Source of the DNA: Janthinobacterium silvisoli
GTDB lineage: Bacteria; Pseudomonadota; Gammaproteobacteria; Burkholderiales; Burkholderiaceae_D
Length of the DNA: 64,000 nucleotides
Direction of reading: 5' to 3'
Assembly: GCF_014200725.1 (NCBI RefSeq)
Contig: NZ_JACHCL010000001.1
Coordinates: 1,922,001 to 1,986,000 of the forward strand
Position numbers and translations under genes: made by a program
The notes under the pieces: generated by a model
What the model was told of the DNA's origin: nothing
What the model saw: the letters and a program-made list of their open reading frames with translations, nothing else
The model's database searches: none
Shown: piece after piece, positions 43,986-53,457 of the stretch
Layout: each line of letters starts with the position of its first letter
Position numbering within the stretch: position 1 is the first letter of the stretch

Positions 43986-44855
43986 ATGCAAGCACAGCAC
44001 CCCCAGCCAGGCCAGCGCTTCGAAGGCTCCGATCAGTATGTCGCCACCGCCGACCTGAAACTGGCCGTGAATGCGGCGCTGACCCTGCAACGCCCCTTGC
44101 TGATCAAGGGCGAACCGGGCACCGGCAAGACCATGCTGGCCGAGGAAGTGGCGGGGGCGCTGAACATGCCGCTGATGCAATGGCATATCAAGTCGACCAC
44201 CAAGGCGCAGCAAGGGCTGTACGAATACGACGCCGTCTCGCGCCTGCGCGATTCGCAGCTGGGCGACGAGCGCGTGCGCGACATCCAGAACTACATCGTC
44301 AAGGGCGTGCTGTGGCAGGCGTTCACCGCGCCCGAGCCGGTGGTGCTGCTGATCGACGAGATCGACAAGGCCGACATCGAATTTCCGAACGACTTGCTGC
44401 GCGAACTGGACCGCATGGAGTTTTATGTCTATGAAACGCGCGAAATGGTCACGGCACGCCACCGTCCGCTGGTCATCATCACCTCCAACAATGAAAAGGA
44501 ATTGCCGGACGCCTTTCTGCGCCGCTGCTTCTTTCATTACATCAAATTCCCCGACAAGGACACGATGGAGCAAATCGTCGCCGTCCACTATCCGCACCTG
44601 AAACAAGAATTGCTGGCACAGGCGCTGCAAACCTTTTATGCCGTGCGCGATGTGCCGGGCCTGAAGAAAAAGCCGTCGACTTCGGAGTTCCTGGACTGGC
44701 TCAAGCTGCTGCTGGCCGAAGATATTCCGGCCGAGGCGCTGCGCAGCAGCGACAATAAAACCATCGTGCCGCCCCTGCATGGCGCGCTGCTGAAAAATGA
44801 ACAGGATGTGCACCTGTTCGAACGCCTGATGTTCATGTCGCGTACCAACCGTTAA
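43986..44855 (+). CDS. MoxR-family AAA+ ATPase
   Basis: The 289-residue protein, from MQAQHPQPGQRFEGSDQYVA after an AGGTAG site, has Walker A GEPGTGKTML, Walker B VVLLIDEIDKAD, sensor 1 ITSNNEKELPDAFLRRC and the arginine-finger region. MoxR ATPases work with VWA-domain proteins as chaperone-like machines that insert metals or mature enzyme complexes. The partner VWA gene is at 45485, separated by an acetyltransferase gene. The client is not identified. Confidence 0.92.
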   Translation: MQAQHPQPGQRFEGSDQYVATADLKLAVNAALTLQRPLLIKGEPGTGKTMLAEEVAGALNMPLMQWHIKSTTKAQQGLYEYDAVSRLRDSQLGDERVRDIQNYIVKGVLWQAFTAPEPVVLLIDEIDKADIEFPNDLLRELDRMEFYVYETREMVTARHRPLVIITSNNEKELPDAFLRRCFFHYIKFPDKDTMEQIVAVHYPHLKQELLAQALQTFYAVRDVPGLKKKPSTSEFLDWLKLLLAEDIPAEALRSSDNKTIVPPLHGALLKNEQDVHLFERLMFMSRTNR

Positions 44856-44864
44856 GGACCGCCG

Positions 44865-45491
44865 ATGAACGAGATAGCACCCGTCACGCTGGAACTGAAC
44901 GGCATCCGCCTCGAACCCTTGGCGCCGCACCACGCGGCCGGCCTGCGGGCCGCCGCCATGGATGGCGAACTGTGGAAATTGCGCGTCACTTCCGTGCCCG
45001 AACCAGACCAGATCGACCAGTACATCTTCAAGGGCATCGAAATGCGCCCCTCGCGCTTCGCCTTCGCCGTCATCGATATGGACAGCGGCGAGGTGATCGG
45101 CACGACCAGCTACCACGACGTACTGCCCGCCATAGCACGCCTGGAAATCGGCTATACCTGGTATGCCAAACGCTGCCAGCGCAGCCACGTCAACACCACC
45201 GCCAAGCTGCTATTGCTGACGCACGCCTTCGAAACGCTGGACTGCGCGCTGGTGGGGCTACGCACCGACAATTTCAACCACGCCTCGCAAGCAGCCATCG
45301 AGCGCCTGGGCGCAAAAAAAGATGGCGTACTGCGCCACCATGCCCTGCGCCGCGACGGCACCGTGCGCGACACGGTCATGTACAGCATTACGCGTGGCGA
45401 GTGGCCAGAAATCGCCGCCCATCTGCGCTACAAGCTGGCGCAACGGCCCATCGTGGCACTGCCCCGGGCAATACAGGAAACGCCATGCTGA
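44865..45491 (+). CDS. GNAT acetyltransferase (RimJ/RimL type)
   Basis: The 208-residue protein has the RimJ-like GNAT fold: LNGIRLEPLAPHHAAGLRAA, FAVIDMDSGEVIGTTSYHDV and ARLEIGYTWYAKRCQRSHVNTT, followed by ALVGLRTDNFNHASQAAIERLGA, the acetyl-CoA binding and helix pattern. Such enzymes acetylate N-termini of proteins or small molecules. It lies 9 bp after the MoxR gene and overlaps the VWA gene by 7 bp, so it belongs to the same translational unit. Confidence 0.9.
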   Translation: MNEIAPVTLELNGIRLEPLAPHHAAGLRAAAMDGELWKLRVTSVPEPDQIDQYIFKGIEMRPSRFAFAVIDMDSGEVIGTTSYHDVLPAIARLEIGYTWYAKRCQRSHVNTTAKLLLLTHAFETLDCALVGLRTDNFNHASQAAIERLGAKKDGVLRHHALRRDGTVRDTVMYSITRGEWPEIAAHLRYKLAQRPIVALPRAIQETPC

Positions 45492-46654
45492 TCGATTTTT
45501 TCTTCACGCTCAAGGATGCGAAGATTCCCGTATCGATCAAGGAATTCCTGACTTTACTGGAGGCGCTGCAAAAGAATGTCATCGGCGCTTCGATGGACGA
45601 TTTTTATTATTTGTCGCGCCTGGCCCTGGTCAAGGATGAAGCCCATTTCGACAAGTTCGACCGCGCCTTCGCGCAGTATTTCAAGGGCGTCAACGCAGCC
45701 TTTGAATCGAATGCGGCGATCCCGCTGGACTGGCTGCTCAAACGCATGCAGCGCGAACTCTCGGACGAGCAAAAGGCGCAGCTGGAAAAATTCGGCTACG
45801 ATAAATTGATGGACCGCCTGAACGAACTGCTAAAGGAGCAAAAAGAACGCCACGAAGGCGGCAGCAAGTGGATCGGCACCGGCGGTACTTCGCCATTCGG
45901 CAATGGCGGCACTAATCCCGAAGGCATACGCATAGGCGGCAAGGGTGGCAACCGCACGGCAGTCAAAGTGTGGGAAGCGCGCAGCTACCAGGATTATGAC
46001 GGCGAGCGCGAACTGGGCACGCGCAACCTGAAGGTGGCGCTGCGCCGCCTGCGCAAGTTCGCGCGCGAGGGCGCGGAAGACGAACTGGCGCTGGACGCCA
46101 CCATCGCCGCCACGGCCAATAACGCGGGTTATCTCGATATCCGCATGCGCCCCGAACGCAAGAACCGCATCAAGGTGCTGATGCTGTTCGACGTGGGCGG
46201 CAGCATGGATGACCATATCGAGCGCACCGAGGAATTGTTCTCGGCGGCGAAGACGGAATTCAAGAACATGGAATTCTTTTACTTCCATAACTGCGTCTAC
46301 GACACCCTGTGGAAGAACAACCGGCGCCGTCAATCCGAGCGTTTTCCCACCTGGGACGTGCTGCGCAAATACCCGCCCGACACCAAGCTGATTTTTGTCG
46401 GTGACGCCACCATGAGCCCCTATGAAATCGTGCAGCCGGGTGGCTCGGTCGAGTACAACAACGAGGAAGCTGGCTCGGTCTGGCTGTCGCGCTTCACGGC
46501 AGCCTTCCCTAAATTCATCTGGCTCAATCCCGAGCAGGAAGGCTTGTGGCAGTACCGCCAATCGATAGGCATCATGCGGCAATTGATGAACAACCGCATG
46601 TTTCCGCTATCGGTCAATGGCCTGGAACAGGGCATGCGCCTGCTCAGTAAATAA
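45485..46654 (+). CDS. VWA-domain (CoxE-like) protein, MoxR partner
   Basis: The 389-residue cytosolic protein has an N-terminal helical region (SIKEFLTLLEALQK), a charged linker with a Gly-rich stretch (GGTSPFGNGGTNPEGIRIGG) and a C-terminal VWA domain with MIDAS motif DVGGSMDD, the usual D-x-G-x-S form in this subfamily, then FVGDATMSPYEI. VWA proteins act with MoxR ATPases as substrate adaptors. The start overlaps the acetyltransferase gene by 7 bp. Confidence 0.9.
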   Translation: MLIDFFFTLKDAKIPVSIKEFLTLLEALQKNVIGASMDDFYYLSRLALVKDEAHFDKFDRAFAQYFKGVNAAFESNAAIPLDWLLKRMQRELSDEQKAQLEKFGYDKLMDRLNELLKEQKERHEGGSKWIGTGGTSPFGNGGTNPEGIRIGGKGGNRTAVKVWEARSYQDYDGERELGTRNLKVALRRLRKFAREGAEDELALDATIAATANNAGYLDIRMRPERKNRIKVLMLFDVGGSMDDHIERTEELFSAAKTEFKNMEFFYFHNCVYDTLWKNNRRRQSERFPTWDVLRKYPPDTKLIFVGDATMSPYEIVQPGGSVEYNNEEAGSVWLSRFTAAFPKFIWLNPEQEGLWQYRQSIGIMRQLMNNRMFPLSVNGLEQGMRLLSK

Positions 46655-46963
46655 AAAGACGCAACAAAGAATCCATGGCGGCATGGCGCCGCCATGCCGT
46701 ACACTGCGGTACTGATTAACTCTGCGGATCTACTCCGCTACGGGTAGCGCGCATCGGCATGGCTTATCCTGCCCCTGCTGCATCTTGTGCACGGCCGCCA
46801 TGGCCGTGGCACGGTTCGATTGTGTACGCCGTGCGCGGCTTCTGCTCCGGTAGAATCAGCGCATCGCGGCCTGCGCAAAAAATGCACCATCGCTGCACCA
46901 CGATGTTGCCGCGCCAGCCTGGACGCTGCCGGCCGGTGCCAGCGCCAAATCAAAGGAGTGAGC
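46655..46963. other. Gap between the VWA and antiporter genes
   Basis: It holds a hairpin with arms CATGGCGG (46674-46681) and CCGCCATG (46689-46696), without a T-run, and further GC-rich sequence. No gene is supported: the open frame to 46787 is an extension of the antiporter frame. Confidence 0.4.
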
Positions 46964-48151
46964 ATGCAAAGTATTCTCTCGATCGCCACCGATCTGTCCT
47001 GGCCGTTCGCCATTACCCTGGCCTGGGTCATCGGTGAATTCGGCCACCGCTGGACTGGCCTGCCGCGCATCAGCTTTTATGGCGTGATCGGTTTTATCCT
47101 GGCCCAGAGCCAGGTCGGCGTGTTGCCGCAAACGGACGCCGGCCCGATGCTGGTGCTGGCCGACGTGGCCTTCGGCCTGATCCTGTTCGAAGTCGGCTAC
47201 CGCATCAATCTGCGCTGGCTGAAAAACAATCCCTGGATCGCCGTCACGGGTCTGGTCGAGTCCTTGTTTACCTTTATCGTGGTGTACTTCATCGGCATCG
47301 AATTTGGCGCCACCTCGATGACGGCGCTGCTGCTGGCGTCCCTGTCGATGTCGACTTCGCCAGCGACCATCATGCGCGTGATTAACGAAGAACGCAGCTC
47401 GGGCCAGGTCACGGAACGCATCGTCCACCTGACGGCGCTGAACTGCGTGCTGGCCGTATTCACCTTCAATATCATCGTCGGCTTCTGGATGTTCCAAAGC
47501 TCGACGGACCTGATCGAAGCGACCAGCAGCAGCGCCGCCGTACTGGCCGCGTCGGTCGCCGCCGGCACCGTATTCGGCATCATCGTGCCTGCCATGCTGC
47601 GCCGCCTGGGCAATATGGCGCAGGACGCCACCGTCGCCTTTGCGCTGTCGGTGATGCTGCTGGTCGCTTTGACCTACACCACCAGCCTGTCGCCGCTGCT
47701 GGCCACCCTCACCTTCGGCCTGGTGGCGCGCCACCGCAGGGTCGCTTTCAGCCAGGCGCAGCGCAATTTCGGCCCGCTCGGTGAATTGCTGACCGTGCTG
47801 CTGTTCGTCTACGCCGCCTCGACCCTGGAATGGAGCAGCGTGACGGCCGGCGCTACACTGGCACTTGCCATCATCGGCGGACGATTGCTGACCAAGGTCA
47901 TCGGCGTGGCCGCGTTCTCGCATGTCAGCGGCATTTCCTGGCGCAAGGGCATGTTGACGGGCGCCGCCCTGACCCCGATTTCCGTGTTCGTCATCCTGCT
48001 GCTCGAACACGCGCGCCAGCACGGCGTCAATTTCGGCGATGAATTGAACGCCCTGGCCGCCGTCACCCTGATGCTGGAACTGTTCGGCCCTGTGCTGGTG
48101 CAAGGCGTGCTGAAACTGGCAAAAGAAACCCACGAAATCAAGGAGCGCTAA
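46964..48151 (+). CDS. Cation:proton antiporter-like membrane protein (CPA2 type)
   Basis: The 395-residue protein starts at an ATG behind AAAGGAGTGAGC. It has about 11-12 hydrophobic segments and resembles the Na+/H+ exchanger domain of CPA2 transporters (AFGLILFEVGYRINLRWLKNNPW, LSMSTSPATIMRVINEE, FGLVARHRR). The acid pair usual in Na+/H+ exchangers is not clear, so the ion is open. It lacks RCK/TrkA-N domains. The next gene, ybdK, starts directly at its stop (TAAATG), so they are co-expressed. Confidence 0.85.
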   Translation: MQSILSIATDLSWPFAITLAWVIGEFGHRWTGLPRISFYGVIGFILAQSQVGVLPQTDAGPMLVLADVAFGLILFEVGYRINLRWLKNNPWIAVTGLVESLFTFIVVYFIGIEFGATSMTALLLASLSMSTSPATIMRVINEERSSGQVTERIVHLTALNCVLAVFTFNIIVGFWMFQSSTDLIEATSSSAAVLAASVAAGTVFGIIVPAMLRRLGNMAQDATVAFALSVMLLVALTYTTSLSPLLATLTFGLVARHRRVAFSQAQRNFGPLGELLTVLLFVYAASTLEWSSVTAGATLALAIIGGRLLTKVIGVAAFSHVSGISWRKGMLTGAALTPISVFVILLLEHARQHGVNFGDELNALAAVTLMLELFGPVLVQGVLKLAKETHEIKER

Positions 48152-49282
48152 ATGCCGCTGGAACCCTTTGGCCAATCGGCCGCGCTGACATTCGGCGTCG
48201 AACTCGAACTGCAACTGGTGAACCTGTCGGATTATGATTTGACGGCTGCCAGCCCCGACCTGCTGCACCTGCTGAACAAGAAGCCTTTCCCTGGCAACGT
48301 CACGCCGGAAATCACCGAGAGCATGATCGAGATTAATTCGAGCGTGCATACCCACCACGCACCGCTACTGGCGCAGTTGCAGGAAATCCGCGACACCCTG
48401 GTGACGGCGGGCGACAAGCTCAATATCGGCATTTCCGGTGGCGGCACGCACCCGTTCCAGCAATGGTCGTCGCAAAAGATCTTTTCCAAGCCCCGCTTCC
48501 AGGAGATTTCGGAACTGTATGGCTACCTGGCCAAGCAGTTCACCATCTTCGGCCAGCACGTGCACATCGGCTGCGCCTCGGGCGATGACGCCATGTTCTT
48601 GCTGCATTCGCTGAACCGCTACATCCCCCACTTCATTGCCCTGTCGGCGTCTTCGCCGTATGTGCAGGGGCGCGACACCCTGTTCGACTCGGCGCGCCTG
48701 AACTCCGTGTTCGCCTTCCCGATGAGCGGACGCGCGCCATTCACCCTGAGCTGGGACCAGTTCTCCAACGAGTATTTTTCCAAGATGGAGAACACGGGCA
48801 TCATCAAGAGCATGAAGGATTTTTACTGGGATATCCGGCCCAAGCCGGAATTTGGCACCATCGAACTGCGCGTGTGCGACACGCCGCTGACGGTGGAGCG
48901 AGCCGCCGCGCTGGCCGCGTACCTGCAGGCGCTGTGCCGCTATCTGCTCGAACGCAAGGAGACGCCGCCGGTGGAAGACGATTACCTGGTGTATAACTAC
49001 AACCGCTTCCAGGCTTGCCGTTTCGGCCTGGACGGCGCCATTACGCATCCGAAAACCTATGAAACCATGTCGCTGCGCGAAGACATCATGACCACCTTGC
49101 GCAAGATGGAACCGCACTGCGAAGCGCTGGGCAGCACGCCGGCGCTGAAGCATTTGTCGGACGTGGTCAAGCAGTGGAGCGATGCGCAATACCTGCGCAA
49201 GCAGCACAGCCTGCAAGGCAGCGCCGAAGGCATGGTTGATTCAGCGATCAGGTGTTTCCGTGGTGAGCCCATGAACTACTGA
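48152..49282 (+). CDS. ybdK: YbdK-type carboxylate-amine ligase (GCS2 family)
   Basis: The 376-residue protein has the glutamate-cysteine ligase 2 fold: [57 protein letters not shown] and [15 protein letters not shown]. coli YbdK has weak glutamate-cysteine ligase activity, and its natural product is unclear. It follows the antiporter without a gap; why the two are paired is not known. Confidence 0.9.
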   Translation: MPLEPFGQSAALTFGVELELQLVNLSDYDLTAASPDLLHLLNKKPFPGNVTPEITESMIEINSSVHTHHAPLLAQLQEIRDTLVTAGDKLNIGISGGGTHPFQQWSSQKIFSKPRFQEISELYGYLAKQFTIFGQHVHIGCASGDDAMFLLHSLNRYIPHFIALSASSPYVQGRDTLFDSARLNSVFAFPMSGRAPFTLSWDQFSNEYFSKMENTGIIKSMKDFYWDIRPKPEFGTIELRVCDTPLTVERAAALAAYLQALCRYLLERKETPPVEDDYLVYNYNRFQACRFGLDGAITHPKTYETMSLREDIMTTLRKMEPHCEALGSTPALKHLSDVVKQWSDAQYLRKQHSLQGSAEGMVDSAIRCFRGEPMNY

Positions 49283-49283
49283 T

Positions 49284-49416
49284 GACGCCAGACAAAGCCT
49301 GCTGCGCTTCGGCATAGGCTGCCTGCGATGCTCACCGCCTCGGCGGCCCCGTACTTAGTACGGCTGCGCTTCCCGGCCACCTCTGCCTTCCGCTCGCGAC
49401 GATTTTGCCTGGCGTC
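49284..49416. repeat. Intergenic inverted repeat with inner GTACTTAGTAC hairpin
   Basis: Outer arms GACGCCAGACAAA (49284-49296) and TTTGCCTGGCGTC (49404-49416) are complementary apart from one wobble. In the middle CCGTAC-TTA-GTACGG (49349-49363) forms a perfect hairpin flanked by GGCGGCC and CCCGGCC. The whole 133-bp unit begins at the ybdK stop. It looks like a dispersed repeat or a structured 3' element. No second copy is in the window. Confidence 0.5.
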
Positions 49417-49502
49417 GTGACTTTTACCGCTCAAGCTGAAATCTAAAAACCACACCCTATCTTTGCCAGCGTTTACAGCGAGCATGGTGCTTGTTACAAT
49501 AT

Positions 49503-49517
49503 TGAGAATGATTCTTA
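49503..49517. promoter_or_regulatory. Fur-like box upstream of the FecI-FecR fusion
   Basis: TGAGAATGATTCTTA matches the Fur core TGATAATNATTATCA at 12 of 14 fixed positions. It equals the box before fecI at 32829 except for the central base. It lies 38 bp upstream of the fusion gene start. Confidence 0.75.
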
Positions 49518-49554
49518 TTATTGTTTAACACTAGCCATCCCGGAAGGGCCGGCC

Positions 49555-50886
49555 ATGCAAAGGGACGCGATGCCGCTGGCAGAGCCGCTACGACGCCAGG
49601 AAATCGCGACACTGTATGCCGACCATCATGGCTGGCTGCAGGGATGGCTGCGCAAGAAAATGGGCAGCCCCGCCTGCGCGGCCGATCTGGCGCAAGATAC
49701 CTTCGTGCGTTTGCTGGACCGCGAAGAAGCTGTTGCCGCGCGCGAACCGCGGGCGTTTCTGGCCACTGTTGCCCAGCGCGTGCTGTGCAATCACTACCGG
49801 CGCCAGAAACTCGAACTGGCTTACCTCGACCTGCTGGCGCAACTGCCGGCACAGCATGCACCTTCGCCTGAAGAACGGGCATTGCTGCTCTCTACTTTGT
49901 TTGACCTGGACCATATGCTGGACGGCCTGCCGCTACCCGTCAGGCGCGCCTTTTTGCTACGCCAACTGGACGAGCTGCCGCAGCAAGACATCGCGCGCCA
50001 GTTGGGTATTTCGCTGGCTACCGTCAAGCGCCATCTGCAGCGCGCAGACTACGCCGCGCAAGCATGGCAAAATCTGCAAACACAGCATGCACACCTGCCG
50101 CTGGAGATGTGCACGAAGCTGCTGCGCGCCTGCGCCCGCCAGCAGCCGAAGCGCCGCCAAGCCATCAAATCGCTATGCCTGCTGCTGTTTTCCGGCGCCT
50201 CGCTCTACGCGCTGGAGCGCCAGACACCATGGCGCAGCTGGACGGCCGACTACCGCACGGGCGTCAACCAGCGCCGCGTGGTGATGCTGGCCGATGGCAC
50301 CGAGCTCACGCTCAATACGAATAGTGCTGTCAATATCGAATACAGCGGCGAGCAACGGCGCATCGCGCTGCTGGCCGGTGAAATCTTCATCGCCACCGGC
50401 AAGGATGCGGTACGCCGCCCCTTCTTCGTAAATACGCCCTATGGCAGTCTGCAGGCGCTGGGCACGCGTTTCACCGTGCGCCTGCACGACACCTACGCCA
50501 GCGCCGGTGTGCTGGAAGGCGCCGTCGCCGTTCTCGATGGCGACGATGGCCAGCGCGTGGTGCTGCATCCGGGCGAAGGCGCCCGCTACGACCGCGTCGA
50601 TGTCCATCGCCAGGCACTGCCCGCCTATGGCGGCGCCTGGCTCAATGGCATGCTGGTGGTGCGCGACATGCGCCTGGCCGATTTCCTGGCCGAGCTGTCG
50701 CGCTACAGCGCGTATCCGCTGGCCTGTGCGCCTGGCCTGGCCAATCTGCGCGTCTCCGGCTCCTACCCGCTGGCCGATGTAGACGCCATCCTCGATACCC
50801 TGTGCGCCAGCTTGCAGCTGCGGCGCGACACCGTTACCCGCTTTTGGGGCCATCAGATGATGCGCATCGAACTGGCGCAGCGCTAA
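49555..50886 (+). CDS. FecI-FecR fusion: membrane-tethered ECF sigma factor / signal transducer
   Basis: One uninterrupted 443-residue frame joins two proteins normally encoded separately. Residues 15-165 are an ECF sigma factor: region 2 HHGWLQGWLRKKMGSPACA then DLAQDTFVRLL, and region 4 ELPQQDIARQLGISLATVKRHL. Residues 206-220 form a short transmembrane helix (SLCLLLFSGASLYAL) behind basic residues. Residues 228-330 are the periplasmic FecR domain (ADGTELTLNTNSAVNI, LLAGEIFIA, ALGTRFTVR), and an STN-like end follows. The FecR N-terminal anti-sigma domain is almost absent: only about 40 residues lie between the sigma part and the helix. From memory, IutY of Pseudomonas putida is a comparable fused protein. 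Release by regulated proteolysis is the expected mechanism. The receptor gene follows by 95 bp. Confidence 0.9.
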   Translation: MQRDAMPLAEPLRRQEIATLYADHHGWLQGWLRKKMGSPACAADLAQDTFVRLLDREEAVAAREPRAFLATVAQRVLCNHYRRQKLELAYLDLLAQLPAQHAPSPEERALLLSTLFDLDHMLDGLPLPVRRAFLLRQLDELPQQDIARQLGISLATVKRHLQRADYAAQAWQNLQTQHAHLPLEMCTKLLRACARQQPKRRQAIKSLCLLLFSGASLYALERQTPWRSWTADYRTGVNQRRVVMLADGTELTLNTNSAVNIEYSGEQRRIALLAGEIFIATGKDAVRRPFFVNTPYGSLQALGTRFTVRLHDTYASAGVLEGAVAVLDGDDGQRVVLHPGEGARYDRVDVHRQALPAYGGAWLNGMLVVRDMRLADFLAELSRYSAYPLACAPGLANLRVSGSYPLADVDAILDTLCASLQLRRDTVTRFWGHQMMRIELAQR

Positions 50887-50981
50887 AAAATATTTTCTGC
50901 ACAATGAGCTGTTTGGCCGTGCTCGCGTGACTTGGAGGATAGGCAGTCCCTATCTCGCGCATCCACGAAAGGTTTTATTTC

Positions 50982-53456
50982 ATGCATCACGTTCCTCTCC
51001 GCTTATTGAAACGCAGCGTACTCGCCTGCGCCTTGTCCCGCATCGGCGTCAGCCTGGCGCTGGTGTTACCGGCCATATCCGCCCAGGCCCAGCAAGTACG
51101 CGTCTACAGCATCCCCGCAGGCTCCCTGGGCGATGTGCTGACGCGCTTCGGCAGCGACAGCGCCATCCTGCTGTCCTTTTCCAGCGAGGCCACGCAAGGC
51201 TTGCGCAGCCCCGGCCTGCAAGGCAGCTACAGCTTGCCGGATGGTTTCCGAACGCTGCTGGCCGGCAGCGGCCTGCAAGCCGTGCCGCAGCCAAATGGCG
51301 GCTACCTGCTGCAAAAAATCGCCGCTGACAGTAGCGCAGTCTCGCCAGAGAGCCGTGGCGTGGCCGTCATGAGCGGCGTCACCGTGGTGGCGGCAGCCGA
51401 ACGCAGCGCCGTCACCGGCGGCACGGGCAGCTATACGGGCGGCCCCGCCAGCGGCGCCACCGGCCTGCTCCTGAGCCAGCGCGAAACGCCGCAGGCGCTG
51501 ACCATCGTCACGCGCCAGCAGATGGATGACCAGAACAGCAATGCCGTCTCCGACGTGATGAAAAACGTCAATGGGGTCAATGTGCAAAACTATGACAGCG
51601 ACCGCTGGAGCTTCTGGGCGCGCGGTTTCGCCGTCACCAATTTCCAGTACGACGGCGTCTCGGCCATCTATGACGGCGTGTATGACTGGGGCACGACCAA
51701 TAGCGACATGGCCATCTACGACCGCATCGAAGTGCTGAAAGGCGCGACCGGCCTGATGAGCGGTTCGGGCGACCCATCGGCCACCGTCAACATGGTACGC
51801 AAGCGCCCTACCGCCGCATTCACCGGTTCGGCCAGCGTGGGCGCCGGCTCCTGGGACAACTACCGGGGCGAGATCGACCTTTCCGGCCCCCTCAACGCCA
51901 GCGGCTCGGTGCGCGGCCGCGTGGTGGGCGCCTACCAGGACAAGCATTCCTACCTGGACCGCTACAAGCAGCAGAAATCGGTCGCCTACGGCATCGTCGA
52001 AGCGGACCTGACACCGGTCACCCTGCTGACGGCCGGCCTCACGCACCAGGACTATAAGCCGCGCGGCTCCACCTGGACCGGTTTCCCGGTGCTGTTTTCC
52101 GATGGCACCCGTACGAACTTCCCCACCTCGTGGAATCCGGCCACCGACTGGAGCCGCCGCGACATGCAGAATACGACCCTGTTCACATCGCTGGAACACA
52201 GTTTCGCCAACGATTGGAAAATCAGATTCAATGCCAACCAGCTACGCAGCAAGCATGACAGCGTGCTCGGTTCGGCCAGCGGCGGCAATCCCGACCCCGC
52301 CACCGGAGCAGGCAGCTATTTCTTCATGGGCAAATACATGGGCGACCGCCGCCAGACCACGCTCAACGTCGACGCCAGCGGCCCATTCACCGCCTTTGGC
52401 CGCCAGCATGAAGCCATGTTTGGGTACTCATCATCGACGGCGAAACAGCATGGCCCCGTCTACGAATCGGTTTATCCACCGTTGGAAGGCAGTTATTTCG
52501 ACTGGCGCGGCCAGTACGCGGAACCAGCCTTCACGCGCCTGGGCAATGACAATGACAGTACGCGCCAGAGCGGCCTGTACGGCGCCGTGCGCCTGCATCC
52601 GGCCGACGCCTTCTCGCTGATCCTCGGCGCGCGCATCAGCAATTACAAGCAGGACCAGGACCGTACTTTCTTCGACCGCAGCACCGCAGACATCCAGTCG
52701 CACATCGAGGAAAGCAAGGTCGTCACGCCCTATGCAGGCGCCGTGTATGACCTCGACCAGACCTATTCGGTATTCGGCAGCTATACCAGCATCTTCGCGC
52801 CGCAAAGCAACCGCGATATCAACCGTAACTTCCTCTCACCCGTGCGCGGCAAGGGCATCGAAGCGGGTGTGAAAGCAGAATATCTCGATGGCAAGGTCAA
52901 TGCCAGCGCGTCCGTATTCCAGATCCGTCAAAGCAATGTGGCCAGCTATGTGGGCAGCGTCAATGGCGAGGAAGCCTACAAGGCCGTAGACGGCGTCGCC
53001 AGCCGCGGCCTGGAAATGGAAGTGACGGGCGAAGTGGCGAAAAATGTGAAACTGAGCGCCGGCTACACCTACTCGCATGTGCGCGACGCCGATGACAAGG
53101 ATGTGTTTTCCACCATGCTGCAAACTACGCAGCCTGCTCACCTGGTACGCGTGCAAGGCAGCTGGCGCCTGCCTGCAAGCCTCGACAAGATCACCGTGGG
53201 CGGTGGTGTCAACTGGCAAAGCAGCTACTACGGCAAGCTATGGAACCCGGCCGCCGAAGACTATGCCCGCATCGCCCAGGGCAGTTATGCCCTGCTCAAC
53301 CTGATGGTCCGCTACGACATCAGCAAAACCGTCACGGCTAGCCTCAATGTGAATAACCTGTTCAACAAGCAGTACCTGACGGGCCTGGGCTTGTTCGAGA
53401 CGGGTTTTTACGGCGAGCCGCGCAATGCCATGTTCACTTTGCGCAGCAAGTTCTGA
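50982..53456 (+). CDS. TonB-dependent siderophore receptor with signalling (STN) domain
   Basis: The 824-residue outer-membrane protein has a signal peptide (cleavage near AISAQA, residue 36), an STN signalling domain (about residues 38-110, VYSIPAGSLGDVLTRFGSD), a plug domain (about 155-270, ETPQALTIVTRQQMDDQN, YDRIEVLKGATGLMSGSGDPSATVN) and a 22-strand barrel ending in ...MFTLRSKF with a C-terminal Phe. It is of the FpvA/FhuE type for hydroxamate or mixed siderophores. The STN domain is the part that contacts FecR-like proteins, so it should activate the fusion protein encoded upstream. Confidence 0.94.
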   Translation: MHHVPLRLLKRSVLACALSRIGVSLALVLPAISAQAQQVRVYSIPAGSLGDVLTRFGSDSAILLSFSSEATQGLRSPGLQGSYSLPDGFRTLLAGSGLQAVPQPNGGYLLQKIAADSSAVSPESRGVAVMSGVTVVAAAERSAVTGGTGSYTGGPASGATGLLLSQRETPQALTIVTRQQMDDQNSNAVSDVMKNVNGVNVQNYDSDRWSFWARGFAVTNFQYDGVSAIYDGVYDWGTTNSDMAIYDRIEVLKGATGLMSGSGDPSATVNMVRKRPTAAFTGSASVGAGSWDNYRGEIDLSGPLNASGSVRGRVVGAYQDKHSYLDRYKQQKSVAYGIVEADLTPVTLLTAGLTHQDYKPRGSTWTGFPVLFSDGTRTNFPTSWNPATDWSRRDMQNTTLFTSLEHSFANDWKIRFNANQLRSKHDSVLGSASGGNPDPATGAGSYFFMGKYMGDRRQTTLNVDASGPFTAFGRQHEAMFGYSSSTAKQHGPVYESVYPPLEGSYFDWRGQYAEPAFTRLGNDNDSTRQSGLYGAVRLHPADAFSLILGARISNYKQDQDRTFFDRSTADIQSHIEESKVVTPYAGAVYDLDQTYSVFGSYTSIFAPQSNRDINRNFLSPVRGKGIEAGVKAEYLDGKVNASASVFQIRQSNVASYVGSVNGEEAYKAVDGVASRGLEMEVTGEVAKNVKLSAGYTYSHVRDADDKDVFSTMLQTTQPAHLVRVQGSWRLPASLDKITVGGGVNWQSSYYGKLWNPAAEDYARIAQGSYALLNLMVRYDISKTVTASLNVNNLFNKQYLTGLGLFETGFYGEPRNAMFTLRSKF

Positions 53457-53457
53457 A

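Noticed and set aside
49276..49485. A 69-codon minus-strand frame after ybdK
   Set aside because: It lies over the structured repeat and has no ribosome site.
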